Below, piece by piece: positions 56,913 through 64,000 of a stretch of 64,000 bases of DNA. A program made the translations under genes and the position numbers. The stretch is from positions 3,018,001-3,082,000 of the forward strand of contig NZ_CP152003.1 in assembly GCF_038595065.1 (NCBI RefSeq). Reading direction: 5' to 3'. Position 1 is the first letter of the stretch; every line of letters begins with the position of its first letter. This stretch comes from Sutcliffiella sp. FSL R7-0096. GTDB lineage: Bacteria > Bacillota > Bacilli > Bacillales > Bacillaceae_I. Under the pieces are notes generated by a model. It saw only the letters and a program-made list of their open reading frames with translations. It was not told the origin of the DNA and did not search any database.

Positions 56913-57323
56913 CTAATCCGAATAAGATCCTCCTGGTAAAGTGAATAAATAAAACCCGTTGTCTCCTCTTAATTGCCATCCCTCAAAATAATTACTGTCG
57001 TGAAACAACTCAAGAAGAATGTTTCCTTCAAATTCCACAACTAAATCGGATATTTCTTCAAAATGTATAATATTCAATATACTCTTCCCCAATAGAAGCT
57101 TTTCAACATTTTTATGTGAGTATTTGTCTGGTGCTTGGATACAGTCTGTATAACCAATTACAACTTCATTAGAAACTTGTAACCTCCAAGGGCATTCAAT
57201 GATTATACTTCCTGTTTCAAAGTCTATTCCTAAAGGTAAGTTCTTTTCTGTATTTACTTCAATAACCTTCTGACCAGTAAAATTGGTAAAATCTATATTA
57301 CTTATTTTTCTATACACACTCAT
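56913..57323 (-). CDS. Uncharacterised small protein
   Basis: 136 residues, mostly strand-forming (IIIECPWRLQVSNEVVIGY, DLVVEFEGNILLELFHDSNY, EGWQLRGDNGFYLFTLPGG). The pattern is that of small Bacillus proteins often found in accessory regions; I cannot assign a function. ATG 57323 or GTG 57317 both lie after GAGGAGGG; the GTG has the better spacing. Confidence 0.65.
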   Translation of the reverse strand: MSVYRKISNIDFTNFTGQKVIEVNTEKNLPLGIDFETGSIIIECPWRLQVSNEVVIGYTDCIQAPDKYSHKNVEKLLLGKSILNIIHFEEISDLVVEFEGNILLELFHDSNYFEGWQLRGDNGFYLFTLPGGSYSD

Positions 57324-57464
57324 CCCTCCTCTCCCGAAATACACTTATTGAAAAGTGTATTGTAACAATCCATTTTTAAGCATTCACTCTATTTAATATT
57401 CAATAATTGCTCCAATTTAACGGAAGATGAACAACCTAATATAAATACATTTTATTGAAGAAAT

Positions 57465-57836
57465 TTAATCAGTAGGGTTGGTAATTGCATTATATATATC
57501 GTGTAATAGCACGTTATCTATATCATTAAGTAATGTTCTTTTGCCGTCTTTTTCAAAGTAGAGTTTTAAAGTTCCTTTATTTGTTATATTTTCAACAGGT
57601 CTTACCCCATCCAAAACTGTAAATAATCCAAACAAACTTGTATCAACCGCTTCATAAAGTGCCTTTTTAATCATTTTTTTATTGCTTGCCGACTGCTCGT
57701 TATACCATTCTGCAAGTTCTAAATCTTTCTGTCTTGGCTTTCTTCCTGGAGGGTCTTCCATATTGCATACAGTATCTTCTATTGCTGAATCTCTAACATA
57801 TTTAACTATTGCCTCAATGAAGAGCCCACTATTCAA
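57465..57836 (-). CDS. Uncharacterised small protein
   Basis: 123 residues, helical with a C-terminal strand part. VRDSAIEDTVCNMEDPPGRK near 14 and FGLFTVLDGVRPVE near 69 look like conserved blocks of a small family known from accessory islands. No function can be assigned. AGGAGG precedes the ATG. Confidence 0.65.
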   Translation of the reverse strand: MNSGLFIEAIVKYVRDSAIEDTVCNMEDPPGRKPRQKDLELAEWYNEQSASNKKMIKKALYEAVDTSLFGLFTVLDGVRPVENITNKGTLKLYFEKDGKRTLLNDIDNVLLHDIYNAITNPTD

Positions 57837-57876
57837 TTGATAAACCTCCTATACTTACCTCTATTACTCCGCTAAA

Positions 57877-57938
57877 CTGCCCAATTCTTAAAATAAGAAG
57901 CGACCCACTATGCAGCAATCGCTCCCCTTTAATGGAAT
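57877..57938 (+). repeat. Palindromic repeat variant PR12
   Basis: CTGCCCAATTCTTAAAATAA, AAGCGACCCACTATGC, GCAATCGCTCCCC. GCGA and TCGC arms pair; boundary blocks are kept while the stem sequence differs. It lies 84 bp left of the Lrp gene's stop. Confidence 0.65.
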
Positions 57939-58021
57939 AACTAATTAAAGCATTATTGTTTTTGAATTAGCCCAACAGTTTAGTTTTACTACTTTATCTT
58001 ATAATCCCATTTATCGATTCA

Positions 58022-58432
58022 CTATTTATTAATAACAATCGATAATTTATAGTTTGCATGTTTATTTAGTTCTTCTAAAAACTGATTCATTAACTCGGTG
58101 GAAGGAAATCTACCTTCAAGAATATAACAACCATCTCCACTGATTTTATAATTATTTATTAAATATTCCTCTTGCGTTTTAATGAATGACAGATAAGGTT
58201 GATGAAAAATACTTTCTGTAATTATGGTAATAAAAGCATGTATATAACAACCTAATTTAACTCGGTTTACTTTAATCGTATACCCCTCAATAACTCCACT
58301 ATCTTCTAATTTTGCCACTCTGGCCGAAGTGGCTGGTCCGGTCAGATGGACTTTCTCTCCCAATCCTTTCATTGTAATTCGACTGTTTCTTGATAATTCA
58401 TCTAAGATCTTCATGTCCGTATGATCCAACAT
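58022..58432 (-). CDS. Lrp/AsnC family transcriptional regulator
   Basis: 136 residues. N-terminal HTH (LDHTDMKILDELSRNSRITM, LGEKVHLTGPATSARVAKLE) and a C-terminal RAM-like ligand domain (CYIHAFITIITESIFHQPYL). Divergent from the metallo-hydrolase gene 130 bp away, so it probably regulates that gene and itself. Confidence 0.92.
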   Translation of the reverse strand: MLDHTDMKILDELSRNSRITMKGLGEKVHLTGPATSARVAKLEDSGVIEGYTIKVNRVKLGCYIHAFITIITESIFHQPYLSFIKTQEEYLINNYKISGDGCYILEGRFPSTELMNQFLEELNKHANYKLSIVINK

Positions 58433-58563
58433 TTATTTAATTCCTTTCATTAATAAAGTAAAACGGTCAAAAGACTTTATTTAATCTGTGTATCCGTTAA
58501 TGGGTCATAGTATAGACTATACATTGTTCAAAGAAATTTTCAAAAAAAAAGGAGTTAATATCT

Positions 58564-59340
58564 ATGAATATACATCAAATTCGTAATGCAACAATCGTTA
58601 TTGAATACGCAGGGAAAAAATTTTTAGTTGATCCAATGTTTGCAGAAAAAGGAACTCTTCCAGCCTTTGGTTCAGATGTAGGTTTACCTCCTGCACCAAG
58701 ACAAAATCAAAAAAATCCTTTAGTAGGCTTACCAACGTCCATTGATAATATTATCGCTAACGTTAATGCTGTTATTGTTACCCACCTGCATTTAGACCAC
58801 TGGGATGAAGCTGCAATAGAAGCATTGCCAAAAGATATTAAAGTTTTTGCTCAAAATGATGAAGATGCAACAGAAATTAAAAACGTCGGTTTCCAAAATG
58901 TAGAAGTTTTACAAAAGGATACTGTTTTTGAAGGAATCCACTTGATTAAAACAAAAGGGGAACACGGCAGAGGTGAAATCTTACAGCATGCTGGTCATAC
59001 ATGTGGTGTTGTCTTTAAACATGCTGATGAGAAAGCATTATATGTTGCTGGAGATACAGTTTGGTATGATGCTGTGCAAGAAGTAATCGATACGCATAAT
59101 CCAGAAATCATTGTAATCAATGCTGGGGACAACCAATTCCTTGTGGGTGGTTCTCTGATTATGGGTAAAGATGACGTCTATGAGGTAGTGAAGGCTGCTC
59201 CAAACGCAAAAATTGTTACTGTTCATATGGAAGCTGTAAACCATTGGGGATTATCAAGAGAAGAATTGAAAAGCTTTATTAATGAAAAAGGAATTTCTAA
59301 TGTGTTAGTACCAGAGGATGGAGAATCTTATTCATTTTAA
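58564..59340 (+). CDS. MBL-fold metal-dependent hydrolase (UlaG-like)
   Basis: 258 residues of the metallo-beta-lactamase fold. VTHLHLDHWDEAAIEALP near 77 is the HxHxDH motif; ALYVAGDTVWYDAV near 158 and VTVHMEAVNHWGLS near 219 supply further metal ligands. AAAAGGAG precedes ATG. The following SnoaL-like gene is probably in the same unit. Confidence 0.92.
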   Translation: MNIHQIRNATIVIEYAGKKFLVDPMFAEKGTLPAFGSDVGLPPAPRQNQKNPLVGLPTSIDNIIANVNAVIVTHLHLDHWDEAAIEALPKDIKVFAQNDEDATEIKNVGFQNVEVLQKDTVFEGIHLIKTKGEHGRGEILQHAGHTCGVVFKHADEKALYVAGDTVWYDAVQEVIDTHNPEIIVINAGDNQFLVGGSLIMGKDDVYEVVKAAPNAKIVTVHMEAVNHWGLSREELKSFINEKGISNVLVPEDGESYSF

Positions 59341-59393
59341 ATTAATTGCAGAACGACAATTAGTAAATTTTAATTGAAAGTTGGTTTGGAAGT

Positions 59394-59801
59394 ATGTCTG
59401 TAGAAGCTAATAAAGAATTAGTTCGCAGTTTTTTTGAGACGATAGAACAAGAAAACTATGAAGCCCTTAAAGATTTTTGTCATAAAGATTATGTATTTTA
59501 TCCACAAATTGACGCACCGTATTCGGGTGTTCAAGGCCTTATTGAATCAGAAAAGAAAAACTTTGATGCTTTCCCTGGCTTTAAAATGCCAATTGTAGAA
59601 ATGGTAGCTGAAGGAGATCTTGTTGCTGCGTATTTTATCTTTGAAGGAAGACATACTGGTATCCCATTTGCTGGTATCCCCGCAACCGGAAAAAAAGCTA
59701 AATTTTCTCTTATGATTCTGTTACGTATTTCTGAAAGAAAAATTATTGAACAAAGATCTTTTGTAGATGTTCATGACATCATACGACAAATAAAGGCTTA
59801 A
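59394..59801 (+). CDS. SnoaL-like / NTF2-fold ester cyclase family protein
   Basis: 135 residues with the SnoaL pattern: NKELVRSFFETIEQENYEAL, AYFIFEGRHTGIPFAGIPAT, RISERKIIEQRSFVDVHDII. Small-molecule binding fold; the substrate is unknown. 53 bp after the MBL gene and followed by a terminator. Confidence 0.85.
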   Translation: MSVEANKELVRSFFETIEQENYEALKDFCHKDYVFYPQIDAPYSGVQGLIESEKKNFDAFPGFKMPIVEMVAEGDLVAAYFIFEGRHTGIPFAGIPATGKKAKFSLMILLRISERKIIEQRSFVDVHDIIRQIKA

Positions 59802-59825
59802 ATTCAAACTTATTTTTTTGTATTG

Positions 59826-59856
59826 CAAGAGACCCTCTTTTTGGGGTCTCTTCTTT
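59826..59856 (+). terminator. Terminator after SnoaL-like gene
   Basis: AAGAGACCCT and GGGGTCTCTT pair around CTTTTT and are followed by CTTTAATT. Confidence 0.88.
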
Positions 59857-59902
59857 AATTCTAAACAATACCTATCTTCCATTAAAGCATTACCCCACAA
59901 TC

Positions 59903-59957
59903 TGGCCCTAAAAATGAAAAATGAGTGCTGATCCTTGTTCCAGGATCGCGCCCTTTA
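59903..59957 (+). repeat. Palindromic repeat PR13
   Basis: TGGCCCTAAAAATGAAAAAT, GAGTGCTGATCCTT, loop, AGGATCGCGCCCTTTAG. The right end overlaps the dihydrofolate reductase stop codon, so this gene and repeat are joined directly. Confidence 0.9.
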
Positions 59958-60452
59958 GCTGAATATAGTTTTTCTTTCATAAACATGAAAATAGTAGTTA
60001 TAAGGGTTTTTGTCATTCATAATTCCTTTTTCAACAGATACTTCTTTCCACTCATCGAAATTAACTTCAGGAAAAAATGTATCTCCTTCGAATTCATGAT
60101 GAATTTTTGTAATGTGCATTTTCTCAACATAAGGCAAGAACATATTATAAATCTGTTCTCCCCCGAAAATGAAAATCTCTTCTTCATTTTTACATAACTC
60201 AAAAACATCTTCGATTGAATGGACAATTTCACAACCATCAAAGTTAAAATCCTTATCTCTGGTCAGAATAATATTCCTTCTGTCAGGTAAAGCCCTTCCG
60301 ATTGACTCAAGGTTCTTTCTACCTAATATGATTGGATGTCCCTTTGTAGTATCTTTAACATACTCCCAATCTTTCGGAATTCTCCAGGGGATGTCATTCT
60401 CTTTTCCAATTACTCTATTAATATCCATCGCAACAATTAAAGAAACTTTCAT
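59955..60452 (-). CDS. Dihydrofolate reductase
   Basis: 165 residues. MKVSLIVAMDINRVIGKEND, then IPWRIPKDWEYVKDTTKGH with the catalytic acidic residue, HPIILGRKNLESIGRALPDR, and IFIFGGEQIYNMFLPYVE give the complete DHFR core. It lies alone, away from thyA, in an accessory region, so a role as an extra (trimethoprim-insensitive) enzyme is possible but not shown. ATG 60452 is 10 nt after AAGGC. Confidence 0.92.
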   Translation of the reverse strand: MKVSLIVAMDINRVIGKENDIPWRIPKDWEYVKDTTKGHPIILGRKNLESIGRALPDRRNIILTRDKDFNFDGCEIVHSIEDVFELCKNEEEIFIFGGEQIYNMFLPYVEKMHITKIHHEFEGDTFFPEVNFDEWKEVSVEKGIMNDKNPYNYYFHVYERKTIFS

Positions 60453-60532
60453 ATATAACACAGCCTTTTTGAACTAGTTTAAAATGTGATTTTTTATATC
60501 TATTGAAGTTCCTTTTAGTTCCTTTTTAAACT

Positions 60533-60590
60533 AAACTCCACGTTAGAACAAAAAGCGACTGCCCTTGTTGTGCAATCGCGCCCGATCGTT
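60533..60590 (+). repeat. Palindromic repeat variant PR14
   Basis: AACTCCACGTTAGAACAAAA, AGCGACTGC, loop CCTTGTTGT, GCAATCGCGCCCGATCG. The arms GCGA-TGC and GCA-TCGC pair with one C/A mismatch; the sequence differs from the main family but pairing is kept. Confidence 0.75.
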
Positions 60591-60639
60591 GGGAAGTTTT
60601 TATTTCTCTAATTTAACTGCTTTTTTCGTAATAAATCCC

Positions 60640-61305
60640 TTAACCAATAGAAGAAGTCCCATTTTTCGTGACTGAACGAATAAATGACTTGACCCTCTCT
60701 CCCATCTCTTTTGGGTACTGCATCCATACATAAGCATGCATACCTTTAGTGGCCACAACCTCACTAGAGCTCTTAACTAAACTCTGAAAATATAATAAGG
60801 AGTGGGTAATTTTAGGATCTTCCTTCTCTTCTTTACTCACTAAAAAAAGTACAGGGCACTGAATCTCCTTGTAGTAGTCTTCAAACGCAAGATTCCAATA
60901 TGTTTGAATATATGCTGTACGTACCCTATTTAGATAATGGCTGGTGTACCTTCCATCTTCCGTCTGAGCCACTGTACTATCTAGGTAGTTTGAGAAGTAG
61001 GGATTCCAAAGTTTGTGTTCGACTAATTGAGAACGTGCTTCCGCTAAATAATCAGCCCTCGAACCATGAACCGGGACCTTTCTTTGCATCAGTTCTTCGG
61101 TCAACTTTTCTTTTTTATCTTGAACATGTCCACGTAAATCCGGTACGACCACTTTATAGTTTTTTTCAAACAGAGGAAGTACCCCGTTCCACATATGAAG
61201 TGTTCCTCCGCTAAAATGAAGAAAACAAACGGCTGGTTTATCCGATTCATTGACCTGGGTATTAATAGTCAAATCGTTTTCTAGTGTAGCTTTTATTTCG
61301 ATCAT
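60640..61305 (-). CDS. Alpha/beta hydrolase lacking the nucleophile segment
   Basis: 221 residues. The start (AVCFLHFSGGTLHMWNGVLP, VVVPDLRGH near 55) and the end (PVLFLVSKEEKEDPK, KGMHAYVWMQYPKEM with the His) are hydrolase-like. Between them, right after PDLRGH, the text jumps to VQDKKEKLTEELMQRK, so the GxSxG nucleophile elbow and about 60 residues are missing. An in-frame deletion is the simplest reading, so it is probably inactive. AAGGAGG precedes the ATG. Confidence 0.75.
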   Translation of the reverse strand: MIEIKATLENDLTINTQVNESDKPAVCFLHFSGGTLHMWNGVLPLFEKNYKVVVPDLRGHVQDKKEKLTEELMQRKVPVHGSRADYLAEARSQLVEHKLWNPYFSNYLDSTVAQTEDGRYTSHYLNRVRTAYIQTYWNLAFEDYYKEIQCPVLFLVSKEEKEDPKITHSLLYFQSLVKSSSEVVATKGMHAYVWMQYPKEMGERVKSFIRSVTKNGTSSIG

Positions 61306-61405
61306 AGCTATCCTCCTTCTTTTTAAAAATGTTACTTCTAAAAAAGAGCATATCTTCTTTGAACAAATGCACCCGTTAAATGAATAAGTCTCTTATTTTA
61401 CCGAA

Positions 61406-62278
61406 TTACGCTTGATCAAGCACTAGGTCTAGCCAAGATTTCGCCTCATTGTACAAAATTGGATTGTTTTGCGGCGTGTAATAAGCAAGGATTCCAACTG
61501 CCTGTGAAACAACCCATCCGCGGGCCCTAGCCAATGTAGCATCGTCCGTACGGATAGCATCAAGGAACACATCGCGTGCCTCTGGCGAATGCAACTTCCA
61601 CGCGACCATTACATCACAAGCAGGGTCACCTATACCCATTGTCTCCCAATCAATCACACCTCTGATACGCTTATCACGTACGAGCCAGTTACGTACATCT
61701 AAATCGCCATGATGCCAAACAGGAGGACCGTTCCATGGAGGTGCAGAAAGGGCCGACTCCCATACAGCAGTCACCGCGGGATCGCCATTAAATCTTGCTA
61801 GCCAATATCGGAAGTCCTTGTCCCGTTGTGCCAAAGGAATGCCGCGTCCTAAAGGCCCTCCTGTTGGATCAACTTGTTGAAGTGCTAGGACAAACCCTGC
61901 GAGATCGCGTGCTGCCTGAATCGCGTCAATCGTGTCTATCGACACCGTTTCACCCTTCAGCCATGAATGTATCTCCCAAAACCAAGGATAATCGTTATTA
62001 GGGCGCCCCTGAGCGATAGGTACAGGGATTTCAAGTGGAACTGCTGGCGCAAGTTTTGGTAGCCATATGAACTCTCGCCCTCCTGGTGTTGTCGGTCCCT
62101 CCCTTCTCGCTAGCCTAATAGAGTATTCGCTGCCAAGTCGGAAAACGGCATTTACCGTTCCAGCCGGTTCAACCTTACGGAGGGGTAACTCTGCCCAGTG
62201 GGGGAACTGTTCCACAAGTAAACGACGTATAAGGCACTCTTCAATTTCCAATTCATCAACATGCATCTTCTCTGGCAT
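61406..62278 (-). CDS. Aminoglycoside phosphotransferase family kinase
   Basis: 290 residues with the APH fold. The catalytic loop is VWHHGDLDVRNWLVRDKRI near 187 and the metal-binding segment is GVIDWETMGIGDPACD near 207. Aminoglycoside, macrolide and other small-molecule kinases share these. GC-rich codon use unlike the neighbours suggests transfer, perhaps from an actinobacterium. GGGGAGGG precedes the ATG. Exact substrate is unknown. Confidence 0.88.
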   Translation of the reverse strand: MPEKMHVDELEIEECLIRRLLVEQFPHWAELPLRKVEPAGTVNAVFRLGSEYSIRLARREGPTTPGGREFIWLPKLAPAVPLEIPVPIAQGRPNNDYPWFWEIHSWLKGETVSIDTIDAIQAARDLAGFVLALQQVDPTGGPLGRGIPLAQRDKDFRYWLARFNGDPAVTAVWESALSAPPWNGPPVWHHGDLDVRNWLVRDKRIRGVIDWETMGIGDPACDVMVAWKLHSPEARDVFLDAIRTDDATLARARGWVVSQAVGILAYYTPQNNPILYNEAKSWLDLVLDQA

Positions 62279-62409
62279 ATAATCCCTCCCCTAAGTTTCT
62301 TATTAAACATTTATATTTTAGCCCTTTATTACAATACTGGTTTTATAGTATGAAATTCAATTTCTAGACTAACTTATAAAACTCCTTCCTTATTCAACAA
62401 TCTGGCCCT
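62279..62409. other. Gap before Tn554-like copy 2
   Basis: No gene. It ends with CAACAATCTGGCCCT, the left block of a palindromic repeat (compare PR13), immediately followed by the transposon end. Confidence 0.6.
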
Positions 62410-62425
62410 TATATGTAGTATACCA

Positions 62426-62466
62426 GGGCGTAGTAATTAACGTTAATAACGTTAATTACTACGCCC
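62426..62466. repeat. 41-bp palindrome at tnpA end, copy 2
   Basis: Same palindrome as 41855-41895, with 20-base arms around one base. Confidence 0.9.
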
Positions 62467-62575
62467 TTTTTGTTTCTTTATTTACAACATATATATAGTA
62501 GATAAATATAGTAAACATAGTTTTCATAGAAAGAGAAACAAAAATACATCACTATTGTTTTTGGAGGTGATGTTA

Positions 62576-63664
62576 ATGAAAGTGCAAGAGGTTTTAATTA
62601 ATGACAGAAAAAGATATTTGCTTATTGATGGAGATAACAAACCTGTCGGTCCAGTTTTAAGGTTTCTTAAATATCTAGATAACATTGGAAAGGCCGAAAA
62701 TACCTTAAAGTCATACTGTCATTATTTAAAGTTTTACTTTCAATTTTTAAACGAAAAAGAAAAAGAGTACAAGGAAGTGGATCTTAACCTTCTGGCGGAG
62801 TATGTATCTTGGCTAAGAAGTCCTAATCAATCTACTAAAGTAATTCAATTTCAACAAACAAAAGCAAGGAGATCTGAGCGAACAGTTAATACTATGGTGA
62901 CTTGCGTTCAGAGTTTCTACGATTATTTAATGCGAATTGAAGATTATGAAAAAGATCTATCAGAAAAAACAAAGAAGCAAGTGATTGGGAATTACCGATC
63001 GTTCAAACCCTTTCTACATCATATATCAAAGGGGAAGCCACTTGATAAAAACATTTTAAAAATTAAAGAACCTCGGAGAGAGGTTTTAACACTTACAAAA
63101 GATCAGGTTCAATCTATTCATGATGCGTGTAGCAATATTCGAGATGCTTTATTGGTTCGAATTTTGTATGAAGGCGGTCTTAGAATTGGAGAGGCATTAT
63201 CTTTATGGATCGAGGACTTTGATATTGGCTCTACCTCCATTCAAGTACGAGAATCTAAAACTGTAAACGGCAAAGGAAGAAGAGTATATGTATCTGGCGA
63301 TACAATGAATGTTTTTCAAGATTACCTAATTGATTATCATGACGCGGATACCAATCATGTATTTATAAATCTAACTGGTCCTAATAAGGGAGAACCATTA
63401 AATTATCAAGCAGCTTTCGATGTAATTAAACGTATAAGAAAGAAAACCCAGATTGATATTACCCCCCATATGTTAAGGCATACTTATGCCACTGAGCTTC
63501 ATGAACAAGGGGTAGAAATATCGATAATCCAAAAGTTGTTGGGTCATTCGAACGTTCAAACAACAATTAAGACTTATGTTCATCCCACCGATGTCACTAT
63601 ACGAAAAGAGTGGCAGAAAGCACATGACAAGATGAAAGGTGACAAGAATGATTTTATTAAATAA
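62576..63664 (+). CDS. tnpA: Tn554-type TnpA, tyrosine recombinase (copy 2)
   Basis: 362 residues, the same protein as copy 1 (40657-41745), with the catalytic Arg, HxxRH and Tyr residues intact (GGLRIGEAL, HMLRHTYATEL, TTIKTYVHP). GGAGGTG lies 6 nt before ATG 62576. Confidence 0.95.
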   Translation: MKVQEVLINDRKRYLLIDGDNKPVGPVLRFLKYLDNIGKAENTLKSYCHYLKFYFQFLNEKEKEYKEVDLNLLAEYVSWLRSPNQSTKVIQFQQTKARRSERTVNTMVTCVQSFYDYLMRIEDYEKDLSEKTKKQVIGNYRSFKPFLHHISKGKPLDKNILKIKEPRREVLTLTKDQVQSIHDACSNIRDALLVRILYEGGLRIGEALSLWIEDFDIGSTSIQVRESKTVNGKGRRVYVSGDTMNVFQDYLIDYHDADTNHVFINLTGPNKGEPLNYQAAFDVIKRIRKKTQIDITPHMLRHTYATELHEQGVEISIIQKLLGHSNVQTTIKTYVHPTDVTIRKEWQKAHDKMKGDKNDFIK

Positions 63665-64000
63665 AGCAACTGAACAACAAGCTAGAGCTGTAAGATATGA
63701 GCAAATTTTACAAGAGTTAAGTGGGTATTGGGAAAACGAAGAATGGGATGCATTAGATTGTCCCCTTTACAAAAAAGAAATAATAATAAAAAGCCCAATA
63801 ATTAAATTTGAGGAAACATTGAATCCAAGAATTAGAAATGAATTTAAATATTATTTCTTCAGTCGGTTGACTAATTTAGAAATAAATATGGCAACAGTAT
63901 GGAGTAATTCTACTGCATTTAATAAATTGCAAGATTTTATTTTCAGATTCTATTCTGATATTGGTTCTATTCTAGACATCCCTTACGGGAAATTTTCAAT
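63648..64000 (+). CDS. tnpB: Tn554-type TnpB, N-terminal part (cut by window edge)
   Basis: The first 117 codons of a second tnpB (ILLNKATEQQARAVRYEQIL), identical in protein to copy 1 as far as it goes. Overlaps the tnpA end. The remainder and tnpC lie beyond the window. Confidence 0.93.
   Translation, partial: MILLNKATEQQARAVRYEQILQELSGYWENEEWDALDCPLYKKEIIIKSPIIKFEETLNPRIRNEFKYYFFSRLTNLEINMATVWSNSTAFNKLQDFIFRFYSDIGSILDIPYGKFS

Larger units (their letters stand above)
62410..64000 (+). mobile_element. Tn554-like transposon, copy 2 (runs off the window)
   Basis: From TATATGTAGTATACCA the sequence follows copy 1 in inverse orientation through the 41-bp palindrome, tnpA and the first part of tnpB. 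The tnpA protein is identical to copy 1. The element continues past 64000. Confidence 0.93.

Noticed and set aside
35044-60590. CRISPR array
   Set aside because: The repeats are separated by whole genes, not by short uniform spacers, and no cas gene is present.

Overview
The window is chromosomal DNA of a spore-forming, low-GC Bacillaceae bacterium. The spoIIIA operon, a gerA-type germinant receptor operon, a decayed cotD-like coat gene and the accBC-nusB-folD-xseAB-ispA-dxs order all point there. An OLE RNA with its partner gene oapA sits between ispA and dxs, which suggests an alkaliphilic or salt/alcohol-tolerant Bacillus relative (Sutcliffiella/Alkalihalobacillus-like); the species assignment is inference. 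Layout: 1-16.3 kb is core genome read on the minus strand: dxs (cut by the window edge), oapA, OLE RNA, ispA, xseB, xseA, folD, nusB, yqhY, accC, accB, then a plus-strand NERD gene and a degenerate 21-bp periodic repeat, then spoIIIAH-AA and yqhV. 16.4-34 kb is mixed chromosomal content: BCCT transporter, nitroreductase with an Rrf2 regulator, ger operon (A-C-B), AhpD-like and TetR genes, small membrane proteins, DUF421, a 184-bp MITE, a frameshifted macrolide-esterase-like hydrolase behind an RLR-type leader peptide, and thiC under a TPP riboswitch. 34-62.4 kb is an accessory region of single genes or small operons, mostly on the minus strand: DinB proteins, acetyltransferases, NUDIX hydrolases, dihydrofolate reductase, an aminoglycoside-phosphotransferase-like kinase, hydrolases, a two-component/ABC-transporter module, an IS110 relic, and a sodium symporter under a T-box with an apparent Phe specifier. 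The most unusual feature is a family of about 55-bp palindromic repeats that all point the same way. They typically lie just 3' of a minus-strand gene, so the region reads like an integron cassette array, although no integron integrase is visible. In gene orientation they also resemble terminators. Two copies of a Tn554-like tnpABC transposon, in opposite orientation with identical TnpA, abut remnants of this repeat and bracket 20.5 kb (41.9-62.4 kb). Several accessory genes carry single-base indels, often in homopolymers, which may be real decay or sequence error.
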